Below are positions 15,864 through 24,545 of a stretch of DNA of 64,000 bases, in pieces (positions within the stretch are counted from its first letter, which is position 1; each line of letters opens with the position of its first letter). The stretch is from Amycolatopsis methanolica 239 (GTDB taxonomy: Bacteria > Actinomycetota > Actinomycetes > Mycobacteriales > Pseudonocardiaceae). The notes beneath the pieces were generated by a model. That model saw only the letters and a list, made by a program, of their open reading frames with translations, did no database searches and had not been told where the DNA came from. The DNA lies in assembly GCF_000739085.1 (NCBI RefSeq), contig NZ_CP009110.1, positions 2,232,001-2,296,000 on the forward strand. Reading direction: 5' to 3'. A program made the translations under genes and the position numbers.

Positions 15864-17024
15864 GTGATCGATGTGCTGACCCCTTCCCGACTCCGGCTGC
15901 GGTCCCTGCTCGCGTTGACGACCGCGGCGTTCATCACCGTCCTCACCGAAGCCCTGCCCGCCGGCGTGCTGCCCGCGATGAGCGCGGACCTGCGCGTCGG
16001 CGAGTCCGCGATGGGGCAGGCCGTCACGATCTACGCGATCGGCACCGCGCTCGCGGCGATCCCGCTGTCCGCGGCGACGGCGGGCTGGCGCCGCAAGCGA
16101 CTGCTGCTCGCCGGGGTGGCCGGGTTCGCCGTCGCCAACACCGTCACCGCGGTGTCCGGCGCCTACGTGCTGACCATGGCGGGCCGGTTCGCCGCCGGGG
16201 TGGCCGCCGGCGTGGTGTGGGCGCTGCTCGCCGGATACGCGCGGCGGCTGGCGCCGGAACACCTGCAGGGCAAGGCGATCGCGGTCGTGATGGCCGGGAT
16301 CCCGCTCGCGTTGTCGCTTGGCGTTCCGGCGGGCACGTTCCTCGGCGAGGTCGTCGGATGGCGCGTGACGTTCGGCGTGATGTCGGTGATCGCCGTCGTG
16401 CTGATCGCCTGGACTGTCGCGACCGTGCCGGACCAGCCGGGGCAGCGTGACGGCGGCCGGATCCCGGTGCGGCGCGCGGTCGCTGTCCCGGGCGTCGCGC
16501 CGGTCCTGGTCGTCACGCTCGTGTTCGTGCTGGCCCACAATATCCTCTACACCTACCTGGCGACGTTCCTGCACGGCGTCCGGATCGACGTGGTGCTGCT
16601 GGTGTTCGGCGTGGCGTCGGTGCTGAGCATCGCGATCGTCGGCGCGCGCATCGACCGGCAGCTGCGGGCGCTGACCGTCGCCGCGACCCTGCTGGTCGCC
16701 GTCGCCGCGGTGATCCTGGCCGTGCTGTCCGGCAACGCGGTGCTCGTCTACGCCGGGGCCGCGCTGTGGGGGCTCGGCTGGGGCGGGGTGCCGACGCTGC
16801 TGCAGACGGCCGCCGGGAACGCGGGCGGCGAGGCGGCGGACACCGCGCAGGCCGCGCTGGTGACGTTGTGGAACGCGGCGATGGCGGGCGGCGGCGTGGT
16901 CGGCGGGATTCTGCTCGACGCGTTCAGGCCCGGCGTGTTCCCGTGGACCGTGCTGGTGCTGCTCGTGCCGGTGCTGGCCGTCGTGCTCGGCGCACGGCGG
17001 CATGGCTTCCCGGTCAGTTCGTGA
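15864..17024 (+). CDS. MFS transporter (DHA1/AraJ-type)
   Basis: 386 residues from a GTG, twelve predicted membrane helices. LTEALPAGVLPAMSADL in helix 1, the WRRKRLLLAG loop between helices 2 and 3, and RFAAGVAAGVVWALLAGYAR in helix 4 are typical of the AraJ/drug-efflux group. The adjacent divergent MerR regulator suggests ligand-induced export of a drug or metabolite. Cytoplasmic membrane. Confidence 0.88.
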   Translation: MIDVLTPSRLRLRSLLALTTAAFITVLTEALPAGVLPAMSADLRVGESAMGQAVTIYAIGTALAAIPLSAATAGWRRKRLLLAGVAGFAVANTVTAVSGAYVLTMAGRFAAGVAAGVVWALLAGYARRLAPEHLQGKAIAVVMAGIPLALSLGVPAGTFLGEVVGWRVTFGVMSVIAVVLIAWTVATVPDQPGQRDGGRIPVRRAVAVPGVAPVLVVTLVFVLAHNILYTYLATFLHGVRIDVVLLVFGVASVLSIAIVGARIDRQLRALTVAATLLVAVAAVILAVLSGNAVLVYAGAALWGLGWGGVPTLLQTAAGNAGGEAADTAQAALVTLWNAAMAGGGVVGGILLDAFRPGVFPWTVLVLLVPVLAVVLGARRHGFPVSS

Positions 17025-18882
17025 CCGTTACGTCCTCGGGCACGAGGACGAGCTCGCAGCGCACCGGGTCGTCGCCGACCCGCACCGGAACGGCGGCGGT
17101 CCGGTACCCGCGCCTGGCCACGGCGAGCGCGTAGCGGCCGGGCAGCAGGCCGGGCAGCTGGAACGAGCCGTCCGCGCGGGAGGTGACGCTTCCGGCGACC
17201 TCGCCGCGCTCGTCGGTGGCGATCAGCAGCGCGCCGCCCACCCCGACGGTGCCGGTGATGGCGCCGGTGGCCGACAGCGTGAAGTCCACCTCGCCCGGTC
17301 CGCTCACCGGCGCCGCCTCCGGCTGGAAGCCGTCGGCCGAGCAGACGAGGACGTGCTCGCCGTCCGGGATATTCAGCGAGTACCGGCCGCTCGGGTCGGT
17401 CGCGGTGGTGCCGGTCTGTTGCCCGCCCTTGCTGATCAGGGTCACCGCCGCGCCTTCGAGGACACCGCGCGGCGAGCGCACGACGCCCAGCAGCAGCGTC
17501 TCCGCCGGGCGGGCGCGGCCGGGGATCAAGAACGCGATCAGCAGCGCGGCCACGCACGCGGCGCAGCCGATCAGGAACGTCGTGCGGAACCCGTCGAGGC
17601 TGGGCACCGGCGTGCCGCCGAAGTCGATCGTCATGCCGGCGAGCACCATGCCGACCACGGCGCTCGACGACGACGTGCCGATCGAGCGCATCAGCGTGTT
17701 GAGACCGTTGGCCGTGGCGGTCTCGGTGGCCGGGACCGCGCTCATGATCAGGCTGGGCATGGCGGCGTAGGCGAGTCCGACGCCCGCGCCCGCCATCGCC
17801 GAGAAGATCGCCATCTGCCAGCCCGCGCCCATCAGCGTCAGGCCGAGCCCGTAGCCGGCGCCGAGCACGGTGATGCCGCACAGCAGCGAAACCTTCGGGC
17901 CGCGCGCGGCGATCAGCCGGGCCGCGAGCGGCGACATCGCCATCATCAGCAGGCCCGACGGCGCGACGCACAACCCGGCGACGACCATCGACAGCCCCAG
18001 CCCGTAGCCGGTCGCGGACGGCAGCTGCAGCAGCTGCGGCGGCACCAGCTGCGTCGCGTACAGCGCGAAGCCGACCATGATCGAGGTCAGGTTGGTGAGC
18101 AGGACCGGCCGTCGCGCGGTGGTGCGCAGGTCGACCAGCGGTTCGGCGGTGCGCAGCTGCCGGAACCCCCACGCCACGAACAGCACCACCGCCGCGCCGC
18201 CGAAGCCGAGGGTGCGGGTGCTGCCCCAGCCCCAGTCGCCGCCCTTCGAGATCGCCAGCAGCAGGCACACCAGCGCCGCGGACAGCCCGATCGCGCCGGG
18301 CAGGTCGAAGCGGCCGGGGGAGCGGACCGCGGACTCCGGCACCACGAGCACGATCAGCACCAGGCTGACGAGCCCGAGCGCGGCCGCGCCGAGGAACAGG
18401 ATGTGCCAGTTGAAGTGCTCGGCCACCAGCGCGGCGACCGGGAGCGCGAAGGCGCCGCCGATGCCCAGCGACGAGCTCATCAGGCCGACCGCGCCGCCGA
18501 GGCGTTCCGGCGGCAGCTCGTCGCGCATGATGCTGATGCCCAGCGGGATCGCGCCGATGGCGAAGCCCTGCAGCCCGCGGCCGATCATCATGGGCAGCAG
18601 CGCGGTCGTCAGGCCGCACACCAGGGAGCCCACGACCTGCAACGTCAGCGCGACGAGCATCATGCGGCGCTTGCCGTACATGTCGCCGAGGCGGCCCAGC
18701 ACCGGGGTGGCGACCGCGCCGGTGAGCAGGGTGATCGTGATGACCCAGGCGGTGTCGGAGCTGTCGCTGTGCAGCAGCGACGGCAGGTCGGCCAGCAGCG
18801 GCACCATGAGGGTCTGCATGACGGCGACGACGACACCGGCCAGCGCGAGAACCGCCGTGAGGCGGCCGGGAGACGAGGACAT
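17014..18882 (-). CDS. DHA2-type MFS transporter with C-terminal CnaB-like domains
   Basis: 622 residues. About fourteen membrane helices occupy residues 5-460 (LGRLGDMYGKRRMM loop, GRGLQGFAIGAIPLGISIMR). After GRARPAETLL come two carboxypeptidase-regulatory/CnaB-like beta sandwiches: SGRYSLNIPDGEHVLVC and DGSFQLPGLLPGRYALAVAR carry the usual D-G-x-Y/F...L...G-x-Y pattern. The tail probably assembles on one side of the membrane and may stabilise or gate the pump. A truncated paralogue lies at 61391. The ATG at 18882 begins MSSSPGRLTAVLAL. Its 3' end overlaps the convergent MFS gene by 11 bp. Confidence 0.85.
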   Translation of the reverse strand: MSSSPGRLTAVLALAGVVVAVMQTLMVPLLADLPSLLHSDSSDTAWVITITLLTGAVATPVLGRLGDMYGKRRMMLVALTLQVVGSLVCGLTTALLPMMIGRGLQGFAIGAIPLGISIMRDELPPERLGGAVGLMSSSLGIGGAFALPVAALVAEHFNWHILFLGAAALGLVSLVLIVLVVPESAVRSPGRFDLPGAIGLSAALVCLLLAISKGGDWGWGSTRTLGFGGAAVVLFVAWGFRQLRTAEPLVDLRTTARRPVLLTNLTSIMVGFALYATQLVPPQLLQLPSATGYGLGLSMVVAGLCVAPSGLLMMAMSPLAARLIAARGPKVSLLCGITVLGAGYGLGLTLMGAGWQMAIFSAMAGAGVGLAYAAMPSLIMSAVPATETATANGLNTLMRSIGTSSSSAVVGMVLAGMTIDFGGTPVPSLDGFRTTFLIGCAACVAALLIAFLIPGRARPAETLLLGVVRSPRGVLEGAAVTLISKGGQQTGTTATDPSGRYSLNIPDGEHVLVCSADGFQPEAAPVSGPGEVDFTLSATGAITGTVGVGGALLIATDERGEVAGSVTSRADGSFQLPGLLPGRYALAVARRGYRTAAVPVRVGDDPVRCELVLVPEDVTVTN

Positions 18883-19579
18883 GCGGCTCCGGAGTTCGTG
18901 CACGGATGGTTGCCTTGTGAAAGTACCTTCCGGAACGTCCCGTGCCGAGTGAGTTGTCCCGAAGCTCACTGCGTTCGGACGCGGTGTAACGATCACCGAG
19001 AGCCGGCCACAGCTGGAGCAGCCTGGCCAGGCTCCTCTTCGGGGAGCTGGGCGAGCGGTCCGACCCGACGAGATCCGCGGCGCCCTGCCTGTCGCGCACG
19101 TGCACGGCGTGATCCTGCGAGCGCGGATCACCGCAGACATCGTGCTCGACGAGGTGGACTACCTCCGGACGGAGGCGGGCCCTGTGACGACCTCATCTAC
19201 GCGCAACGGCGCCGGTGAGCCGACCGTGCAGGCCCAGCGGAAGGATCACGCCGAGCTCGAACGCGCTCTGGACCGGATACTCCTCGCGTCCGAGCTTCTG
19301 CAACGGTGTGGTGCACCTGCGGTTCGGGCCGAACAGCCCGCGGGACCGGTGGAAGAAGTGACTGGCGGTGCTGGCCGGTGGAGGTACCGGCAACGCGTCG
19401 GGGAACCGCGAGTGGCCCGGCGGTGTGTCGCGGATCCGGGCTAAGCCCGGGGTTCTTCCGGGCGATGCGGTTGAATGGGTACGTCCGGTAGTCGCGGGCG
19501 CACCCGTTCCGGCGCCGGCCGGCACCGTTGGAAACCCCGGCGGCGGGCTCGTCCGCTCGAAGCCCGCCGCCGGGGTGGC
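18883..19579. other. About 700-bp stretch without a convincing gene
   Basis: Short open frames exist on both strands but none has a recognisable domain or clear codon bias. A plus-strand frame ending at a TGA near 19362 reads GVVHLRFGPNSPRDRWKK and could be the 3' end of a decayed gene I cannot identify. The right edge holds the mftD terminator. The stretch also contains the promoter of the MFS-CnaB gene. Confidence 0.4.
19535..19575 (-). terminator. 15-bp perfect hairpin terminating mftD
   Basis: CCCCGGCGGCGGGCT and AGCCCGCCGCCGGGG pair perfectly over 15 bp around an 11-base loop. The stem begins four bases beyond the stop codon of the mftD-like gene (minus strand). Confidence 0.7.
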
Positions 19580-20761
19580 TCAGCTCTTCGGCACCCCGAG
19601 GGCGCGTTCGAAGCCAGGCGGGATCACCACGTCGTCGCGGGTGAGCTCGTGGATCGAGGTCTTGCCGAGGCCCAGTACGGCCGAGTCGATGCCGCCGCGG
19701 AGGATGTCCAGCACGTTCTCCACCCCGGCCTGCCCGTTGGCCGCCAGGCCCCACAGGTACGCGCGGCCGATGAGCACGGCCTTCGCGCCGAGGGCGATCG
19801 CCTTGACGACGTCGCTGCCGCGCCGGATGCCGCCGTCCAGCAGCACCTCGACATCGCCACCGACCGCGTCCGCGATCGCGGGCAGCGCGCGGATCGGGGC
19901 CGGTGTGCCGTCCAGGTTGTTGCCGCCGTGGTTGGACACCGAGATCGCGGTGACGCCGGCGTCCACGGCCCGCTTGGCGTCGTCCACCCGCATGACGCCC
20001 TTGAGCATGAACGGCCCGCCCCACTGCTCCCGCAGCCACGCGACGTCCTCCCACGTCGGCAGCGGCGTCTGCATCCACTCGCCGTACGCGCCGAAGAACG
20101 TCGGGGCCGTGCCGCCGGGCGGGGTCAGGTTCGGGGTCGTCAGGTCGGGCAGCTTGCGCGTCTTCGCGAAGTCCCACAGCCACTTCGGCCGCGTGATGCC
20201 CTCCGGCGCGAACCGCGCCATCGCCTTCAGGTCCAGCTTCTCCGGGATGACCGGGCTGCCCCAGTCGCGGCCGGTGGAGAACGACCAGTCCAGCGTCATG
20301 ATCAGCCCGACCGCGCCGGCGGCCCTGGCGCGCTCCATGCGCTGCACGAGCACGTCCCGGCTGCCGACCCAGTACATCTGGAAGAAGGTCTGCGGGTTGG
20401 CTGCCGCGACCTCCTCGATGGACTTGCTGGCGAACGAGCTCAGCCCCATTGCGGTGCCGCGCGCGGCTGCGGCGCGGGCCACGGCCACCTCGCCGTCGGG
20501 GTGCACGGCCTGGACGCCGGTGGGGGAGATGACGACCGGCAGCGAAATCGGCTGGCCCATCACGGTCGTGCCCAGCTCACGCTTGTCGGACAGCCCGGCG
20601 ACGTGCGGGGCGAAGCCGAGTTCGGCGAACGCGGCGATGTTGTCGTCGACCGTGATCCCGCGTTCGGAACCCGCCACCAATGCGCCGTAGACCGACTTCG
20701 GCAGCCGTTTCCTGGCCCGCCGCTGAGCTTCGGCCACCGTCTCGAACCAACCGTTGGACAT
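19580..20761 (-). CDS. mftD: MftD-type FMN alpha-hydroxyacid oxidase (pre-mycofactocin synthase family), orphan
   Basis: 393 residues. The sequence opens with WFETVAEAQRRARKRLPKSV and continues AELGFAPHVAGLS, VMGQPISLPVVISPTGVQA, the signature of MftD rather than of ordinary lactate or glycolate oxidases. FMN/substrate residues include His278 in SVSNHGGNNLDG and LLDGGIRRGSDVVKA. MftD converts the AHDP intermediate of mycofactocin to pre-mycofactocin. No mftA, B, C, E or F is near it. ATG at 20761 has GGAG seven bases upstream; the frame is open further 5' but that part does not match the family. Confidence 0.85.
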   Translation of the reverse strand: MSNGWFETVAEAQRRARKRLPKSVYGALVAGSERGITVDDNIAAFAELGFAPHVAGLSDKRELGTTVMGQPISLPVVISPTGVQAVHPDGEVAVARAAAARGTAMGLSSFASKSIEEVAAANPQTFFQMYWVGSRDVLVQRMERARAAGAVGLIMTLDWSFSTGRDWGSPVIPEKLDLKAMARFAPEGITRPKWLWDFAKTRKLPDLTTPNLTPPGGTAPTFFGAYGEWMQTPLPTWEDVAWLREQWGGPFMLKGVMRVDDAKRAVDAGVTAISVSNHGGNNLDGTPAPIRALPAIADAVGGDVEVLLDGGIRRGSDVVKAIALGAKAVLIGRAYLWGLAANGQAGVENVLDILRGGIDSAVLGLGKTSIHELTRDDVVIPPGFERALGVPKS

Positions 20762-20797
20762 CTCGCCACTCCGCCTCGCCGATGAGGGACACCATTT

Positions 20798-20812
20798 TGG
20801 CACTTGATGCCA
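20798..20812. promoter_or_regulatory. Inverted repeat at the mftD promoter
   Basis: TGGCA-CTTGA-TGCCA lies just downstream of a minus-strand -10-like TAATAT, so it overlaps the predicted transcription start of mftD. It is a plausible repressor site. Confidence 0.35.
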
Positions 20813-20885
20813 TATTAGGCCACACGGGTTCGCCGGACGCAAGACCGGGCTTTCCGCGGTCAGCTCCTCGCGGTTAGATCGAACG

Positions 20886-21245
20886 GTGTCCACCTTCCAG
20901 CCGAACGAGCCCGTCGCGCACGTGGACGTGCACGTGGAGCACCTGCCCGGCGCGACGCTCGTGCGGGTTGCGGGCGAACTCGACCACCTGACCGCGCCCG
21001 CGTTCGAGGCCGTCGCACTGCCCGCGGCGCGTGCCTACCCGCAGCGGCTGGTGATCGACCTGACCGAGGTGAGTTTCCTGGCGTCGGCCGGGATCGCGGT
21101 CGTGCTGGCCGCGGGGGCCGAGGCGCCGGGGAAAGTGCACGTGGTGGTCGGATCCGGCTTCATGCGGCGGCCGCTGGAGATCGCCGGGGCCGGCGAGGTC
21201 GTGCGCCTGTGCACCACGCGCGAGGAGGCCCTGGCCGAGGCGTGA
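20886..21245 (+). CDS. STAS-domain anti-anti-sigma factor-like protein
   Basis: 119 residues from a GTG, a single STAS domain. ATLVRVAGELDHLTAPAF is the first strand-helix pair and VIDLTEVSFLASAGIAVVLA carries the phospho-acceptor Ser in ASAG. Such proteins release sigma factors by binding anti-sigma kinases in their dephosphorylated form. No partner kinase is adjacent. TTAGAT six bases upstream suggests a leaderless start. Confidence 0.85.
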   Translation: MSTFQPNEPVAHVDVHVEHLPGATLVRVAGELDHLTAPAFEAVALPAARAYPQRLVIDLTEVSFLASAGIAVVLAAGAEAPGKVHVVVGSGFMRRPLEIAGAGEVVRLCTTREEALAEA

Positions 21246-21416
21246 CCTCGCGCGCCCTACTCCCGCCGCAGGCGGATGACGCCCCGCCCCGCTCGAGGTC
21301 GAGGGCCGGGGAGCGCCCTGGGCGTCCTCCTCGCGCATCATCGACGTCGAGTCGCGGTGTTCCAGTTCGAGGCGCTTGGTGCCGTAGAACATGGCCGTCA
21401 CCTCAGCGCGGTTCCG

Positions 21417-22301
21417 TCAGCACCCGGCGGCGGGGGTGCCCGGCGGGCTGAACTCCAGCCAGATCGTGTTCGTGCGGGGGAGTAGGTACGTGGCGTCCTC
21501 GGGGCGGCGCCAGCCGTCCGGGACCAGGACGTACTGGCCGCCCGACTGGAGCAGCAGCTTCAGCCCGGGGTAGCGGTACTGGAACGCGCCGTCCGGGGCC
21601 GGGCAGTGCACCTCGCCCGGGAGGTTGAGCTTCTGGGTGCTGTAGAGGACCACCGCGGGGCGGGCGGGCAACGCCTGCTCCGTCTCGAACGCGCGCCGGA
21701 CGCCGACCTGGCCCGCGTAGTCGGCGACCGCCCAGAACAGGCCGAACGTCACCAGCGCGTACGCCACCAGCCACTCCGCCACCCCGAGTGCGCTGCCGGC
21801 GGGCGCGGTCCACCGGCGCCACGCGAAGATCAGCAGCACCACGGCGAGCGCGAAACCCAGGCCGGGCAATGCGGTGAACCGCCGGTAGGGCACCGGGTTC
21901 AGCGCGATCGCGAACGTCACCGCGAGCAGCGCCGCCCCCAGCACCGCCGCCACCGGCGTCGCCCGGCGCAGGAGGGTCTGCCAGGCCCGCCGCGACAGCC
22001 GGAAACGCAGGAAGCGGATCACCCCGAGCACCAGGAACACCGCCGCGGAGATCTCGGCGATCGGTAGCAGCAGCCCGTCCACCCCGCGCGCCAGTATCTC
22101 CGGCGTGGTCTGGCCGAGCAGCGTGTAGTGCACGCGGAAGTAGCTGAAGAACACTTGCGTGGTCAGGAAACCGAAGTAGTACAGCAGGCCGGTAAGCAGC
22201 GTCGCGTTCGCGGCCAGGGTGCCGACCACCCGCAGCGCTCTGGCCGGTCCGGTCTGCGGCGGCGTCCGGGGCCGGGGTGGCGACAGCCGGGTCCTAGCCA
22301 C
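21417..22301 (-). CDS. Polytopic membrane protein of unknown function
   Basis: 294 residues from a GTG that overlaps the stop of the upstream lipoprotein gene by 8 bp. Five hydrophobic helices are visible (LAANATLLTGLLYYFGF, ISAAVFLVLGVIRFL, VAAVLGAALLAVTFAIAL, FALAVVLLIFAW, LVAYALVTFGLFWAVA). A C-terminal soluble part of about 95 residues follows (AFETEQALPARPAVVLYS..., QYVLVPDGW). I do not recognise the family. The coupling to a lipoprotein suggests a joint role at the outer face of the membrane. Confidence 0.75.
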   Translation of the reverse strand: MARTRLSPPRPRTPPQTGPARALRVVGTLAANATLLTGLLYYFGFLTTQVFFSYFRVHYTLLGQTTPEILARGVDGLLLPIAEISAAVFLVLGVIRFLRFRLSRRAWQTLLRRATPVAAVLGAALLAVTFAIALNPVPYRRFTALPGLGFALAVVLLIFAWRRWTAPAGSALGVAEWLVAYALVTFGLFWAVADYAGQVGVRRAFETEQALPARPAVVLYSTQKLNLPGEVHCPAPDGAFQYRYPGLKLLLQSGGQYVLVPDGWRRPEDATYLLPRTNTIWLEFSPPGTPAAGC

Positions 22302-22776
22302 CGGACCCGGTGGTGACGGAAGTGGATTCCTCCGATGTGGACTCTTCCGTGGTCGTCTCGTCCGTGGTCTCGCACGGGGCAGCCGTGATGGTGATCGTCC
22401 CGCCCGGGTACACCGGGTCCGGCGAGATGTCCGGCACGCACTCGCCGGAGCCGACGATCCGCACCCGCACGCCACAACGGTCCGGGCCGCAGAACTCCGC
22501 GAGCTCGCGGAGGATCGCGCCCTGCGCGCTGGTCGGTCCCGCCGCGCGGACCGTGCTGTCGTAGTTGATGGGGCTGCCCGGCACCCCGGGCGGTTCGTTC
22601 TTCGACGTGCGCGTGTGCCCGCTCGTGGGCGTCGTGCCCGTGGTCTCACCGGTCGCCGTGGTGGTGGCGGCGGTGTCGGCCGGGCTGTCCCCGGTCTGCT
22701 CGCCGGGGATCGGCGAACCGCCCGCGCACCCCGTGAGGGCCGCGCCGATCAGCAACGCTGCGTAGTACCTCCGCAT
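22294..22776 (-). CDS. Thr-rich lipoprotein of unknown function
   Basis: 160 residues. The signal peptide MRRYYAALLIGAALTGCAGG has the lipobox LTGC with Cys17 as lipidation site. A Thr/Ser-rich linker (residues 30-60) and a small domain with paired cysteines (FCGPDRCG, GECVP, AAPCET) follow; the C-terminus is again Thr/Ser/Glu-rich. GGAGG precedes the ATG at eight bases. It is translationally coupled to the membrane protein downstream. Confidence 0.78.
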   Translation of the reverse strand: MRRYYAALLIGAALTGCAGGSPIPGEQTGDSPADTAATTTATGETTGTTPTSGHTRTSKNEPPGVPGSPINYDSTVRAAGPTSAQGAILRELAEFCGPDRCGVRVRIVGSGECVPDISPDPVYPGGTITITAAPCETTDETTTEESTSEESTSVTTGSGG

Positions 22777-23207
22777 GGTTCACCCTCCAGGAGGGAGTTC
22801 TTGCTTACAGGACGCGCACGGAGCGCCACCTGATACAGCAGTTCGCTAGTTCCTTCGGGTGAATCGGCGTTGTCGAGTGAGGTGTCCGCCCGTGCCGGGA
22901 CGGCGTACGGGTGCTTCCCACCGTCGCGCGGGAACAGCGCAGCCACCCAGGCGCCGCCCAGTTGGCGAACACGGCCAGCGGGGTTCCGGCGAGCCCGGCC
23001 GGCCGCGGGACGTAGATGTCGTCCAATCGAACAGGCAATCGCGCGACGCGCAGGAACTGTTGGAGCACCGCACGCGCGGTAGGTCACCTCGGTCGTCGGA
23101 TCTGAAGTTGCGGGCGCGCATCTGTGACCGGAGCCACTTTGACAAGCTCGCTGCGGCTGGCTGAGTATCTGCAATTAACCATCTGGTCCATTGAGAAGGA
23201 GCACGAC
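22777..23207. other. About 430-bp stretch, possibly a decayed gene
   Basis: All three minus-strand frames stay open over long parts, but fragments that look protein-like switch frame: LPVRLDDIYVPRPAGLAG in one, RQLGGAWVAALFPRDGGK in another. This is consistent with an old frameshifted gene I cannot name, or with chance open frames in GC-rich DNA. The right end carries the ribosome binding site of the MFS gene. Confidence 0.3.
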
Positions 23208-24545
23208 GTGGTGGCTCAGCCGGGTGCCGACAGGGCGCGCTCGAGGAAGGCGGCGCTCGCCGCCTGGGTCGGCAGCGCCCTCGAGTACTACGACTTCTTC
23301 ATCTACGGCACGGCGGCTGCGCTGGTGTTCGGCAAGATCTTCTTCCCCGCCTCGGACCCAGCGACCGGCACGCTGCTGGCCCTGTCCACGTTCGGCGTCG
23401 GCTACGTGTCGCGGCCGCTCGGCGCCGTCCTGCTCGGCCACCTCGGCGACCGGTTCGGGCGCAAGCGGGTGCTCGTCCTCACCCTGCTCATGATGGGCGT
23501 CTCGACAGTGCTCGTCGGCTGTCTGCCCAGCTACCAGACCGCGGGGGTCGCCGCGCCGGTCATGCTCGTCGCGCTCCGGTTGCTGCAGGGGTTGTCCGCG
23601 GGCGGGGAGCAGGCGAGCGCCAACTCGATGTCGCTGGAGCACGCGCCGGAGAACCAGCGCGCCTACTACACCAGCTTCACCCTCAGCGGCACCCAGGCCG
23701 GGCAGATCGTCGCCACCGCCGTGTTCCTCCCGGTCGCCGCGCTGCCGCAGGACGCACTCCTGTCCTGGGGCTGGCGCGTGCCGTTCTGGGGCAGCGCGCT
23801 GATGGTCCTCGTCGGCTACCTGGTGCGCCGCACGGTCGAGGAGACCCCGGTGTTCGAGCAGGAGGTCCGCACCGGCGAGGTCACCAAGCTGCCGCTGGTC
23901 GTGCTGCTCCGCGAACACTGGGCCGACGTGCTCCGGGTGATCGTCGCCGCGCTGATCGCCTCCGTCAGCACCATTTTCACCGTCTACGCCCTCTCCTACG
24001 CGGTCAACACCGTCGGCCTGAGCAAGACGCCGATGCTGTGGGTGGGGGTCCTCGCCAACATCGCCGCCGTCGTCTCGATCCCGCTGTGGGCCAAGCTCGC
24101 CGACCGCGTCGGGCGCAAACCGCTGTTCATCGCCGGGTCGCTCGGCTGCGCGGTGCTGATCTTCGCCTACCTCGGCGCGATCGCGGCGGGCAGCTGGGTG
24201 CTGATCTTCGCCGTCGGCGTCGTCCTGTTCGGCGTCGTCTACACCGCCACCAGCGCCGTCTGGCCCGCCTTCTACGGCGAGATGTTCCCGGCCCGGGTGC
24301 GGCTGTCCGGCACCGCGATCGGCACCCAGATCGGCTTCGCCATCAGCGGGTTCCTGCCGACGGTCGCCGCCGCGGTCGCCGGCGACGGGGCAGGCGCGTG
24401 GCTCGGCGTGTCGATCTTCACCGCGGCGCTGTGCCTGGTCAACGTGATCGCCGTGGCCACCGCACGCGAGACCTACCGCGTGCCGACCGCGCGGCTCGGC
24501 CTCAAGGAAACCGCCGCACCGGAACCGGTGGGCGCCGCGCGGTGA
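23208..24545 (+). CDS. MHS-family MFS transporter (metabolite:proton symporter)
   Basis: 445 residues, twelve helices. AAWVGSALEYYDFFIYGTAA in helix 1, GHLGDRFGRKRVL in the 2-3 loop and LRLLQGLSAGGEQASANSM are diagnostic of the shikimate/proline-type symporters. The GTG at 23208 has AAGGAG six bases upstream; an upstream GTG at 23124 lacks a site and its extension does not match the family. It is followed immediately by an MBL hydrolase (4-bp overlap), suggesting uptake and hydrolysis of one compound, perhaps a lactone. Confidence 0.88.
   Translation: MVAQPGADRARSRKAALAAWVGSALEYYDFFIYGTAAALVFGKIFFPASDPATGTLLALSTFGVGYVSRPLGAVLLGHLGDRFGRKRVLVLTLLMMGVSTVLVGCLPSYQTAGVAAPVMLVALRLLQGLSAGGEQASANSMSLEHAPENQRAYYTSFTLSGTQAGQIVATAVFLPVAALPQDALLSWGWRVPFWGSALMVLVGYLVRRTVEETPVFEQEVRTGEVTKLPLVVLLREHWADVLRVIVAALIASVSTIFTVYALSYAVNTVGLSKTPMLWVGVLANIAAVVSIPLWAKLADRVGRKPLFIAGSLGCAVLIFAYLGAIAAGSWVLIFAVGVVLFGVVYTATSAVWPAFYGEMFPARVRLSGTAIGTQIGFAISGFLPTVAAAVAGDGAGAWLGVSIFTAALCLVNVIAVATARETYRVPTARLGLKETAAPEPVGAAR

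Noticed and set aside
16748-19105. Minus-strand 785-codon frame over the MFS-CnaB gene
   Set aside because: Another frame of the same DNA encodes a clear transporter; this one is Arg-rich without motifs.
21257-21392. Possible small minus-strand protein (MFYGTKRLELEHRDS...) near the STAS gene
   Set aside because: It needs a frameshift to reach its natural-looking end (GVIRLRRE) and has no recognised family; chance is not excluded.
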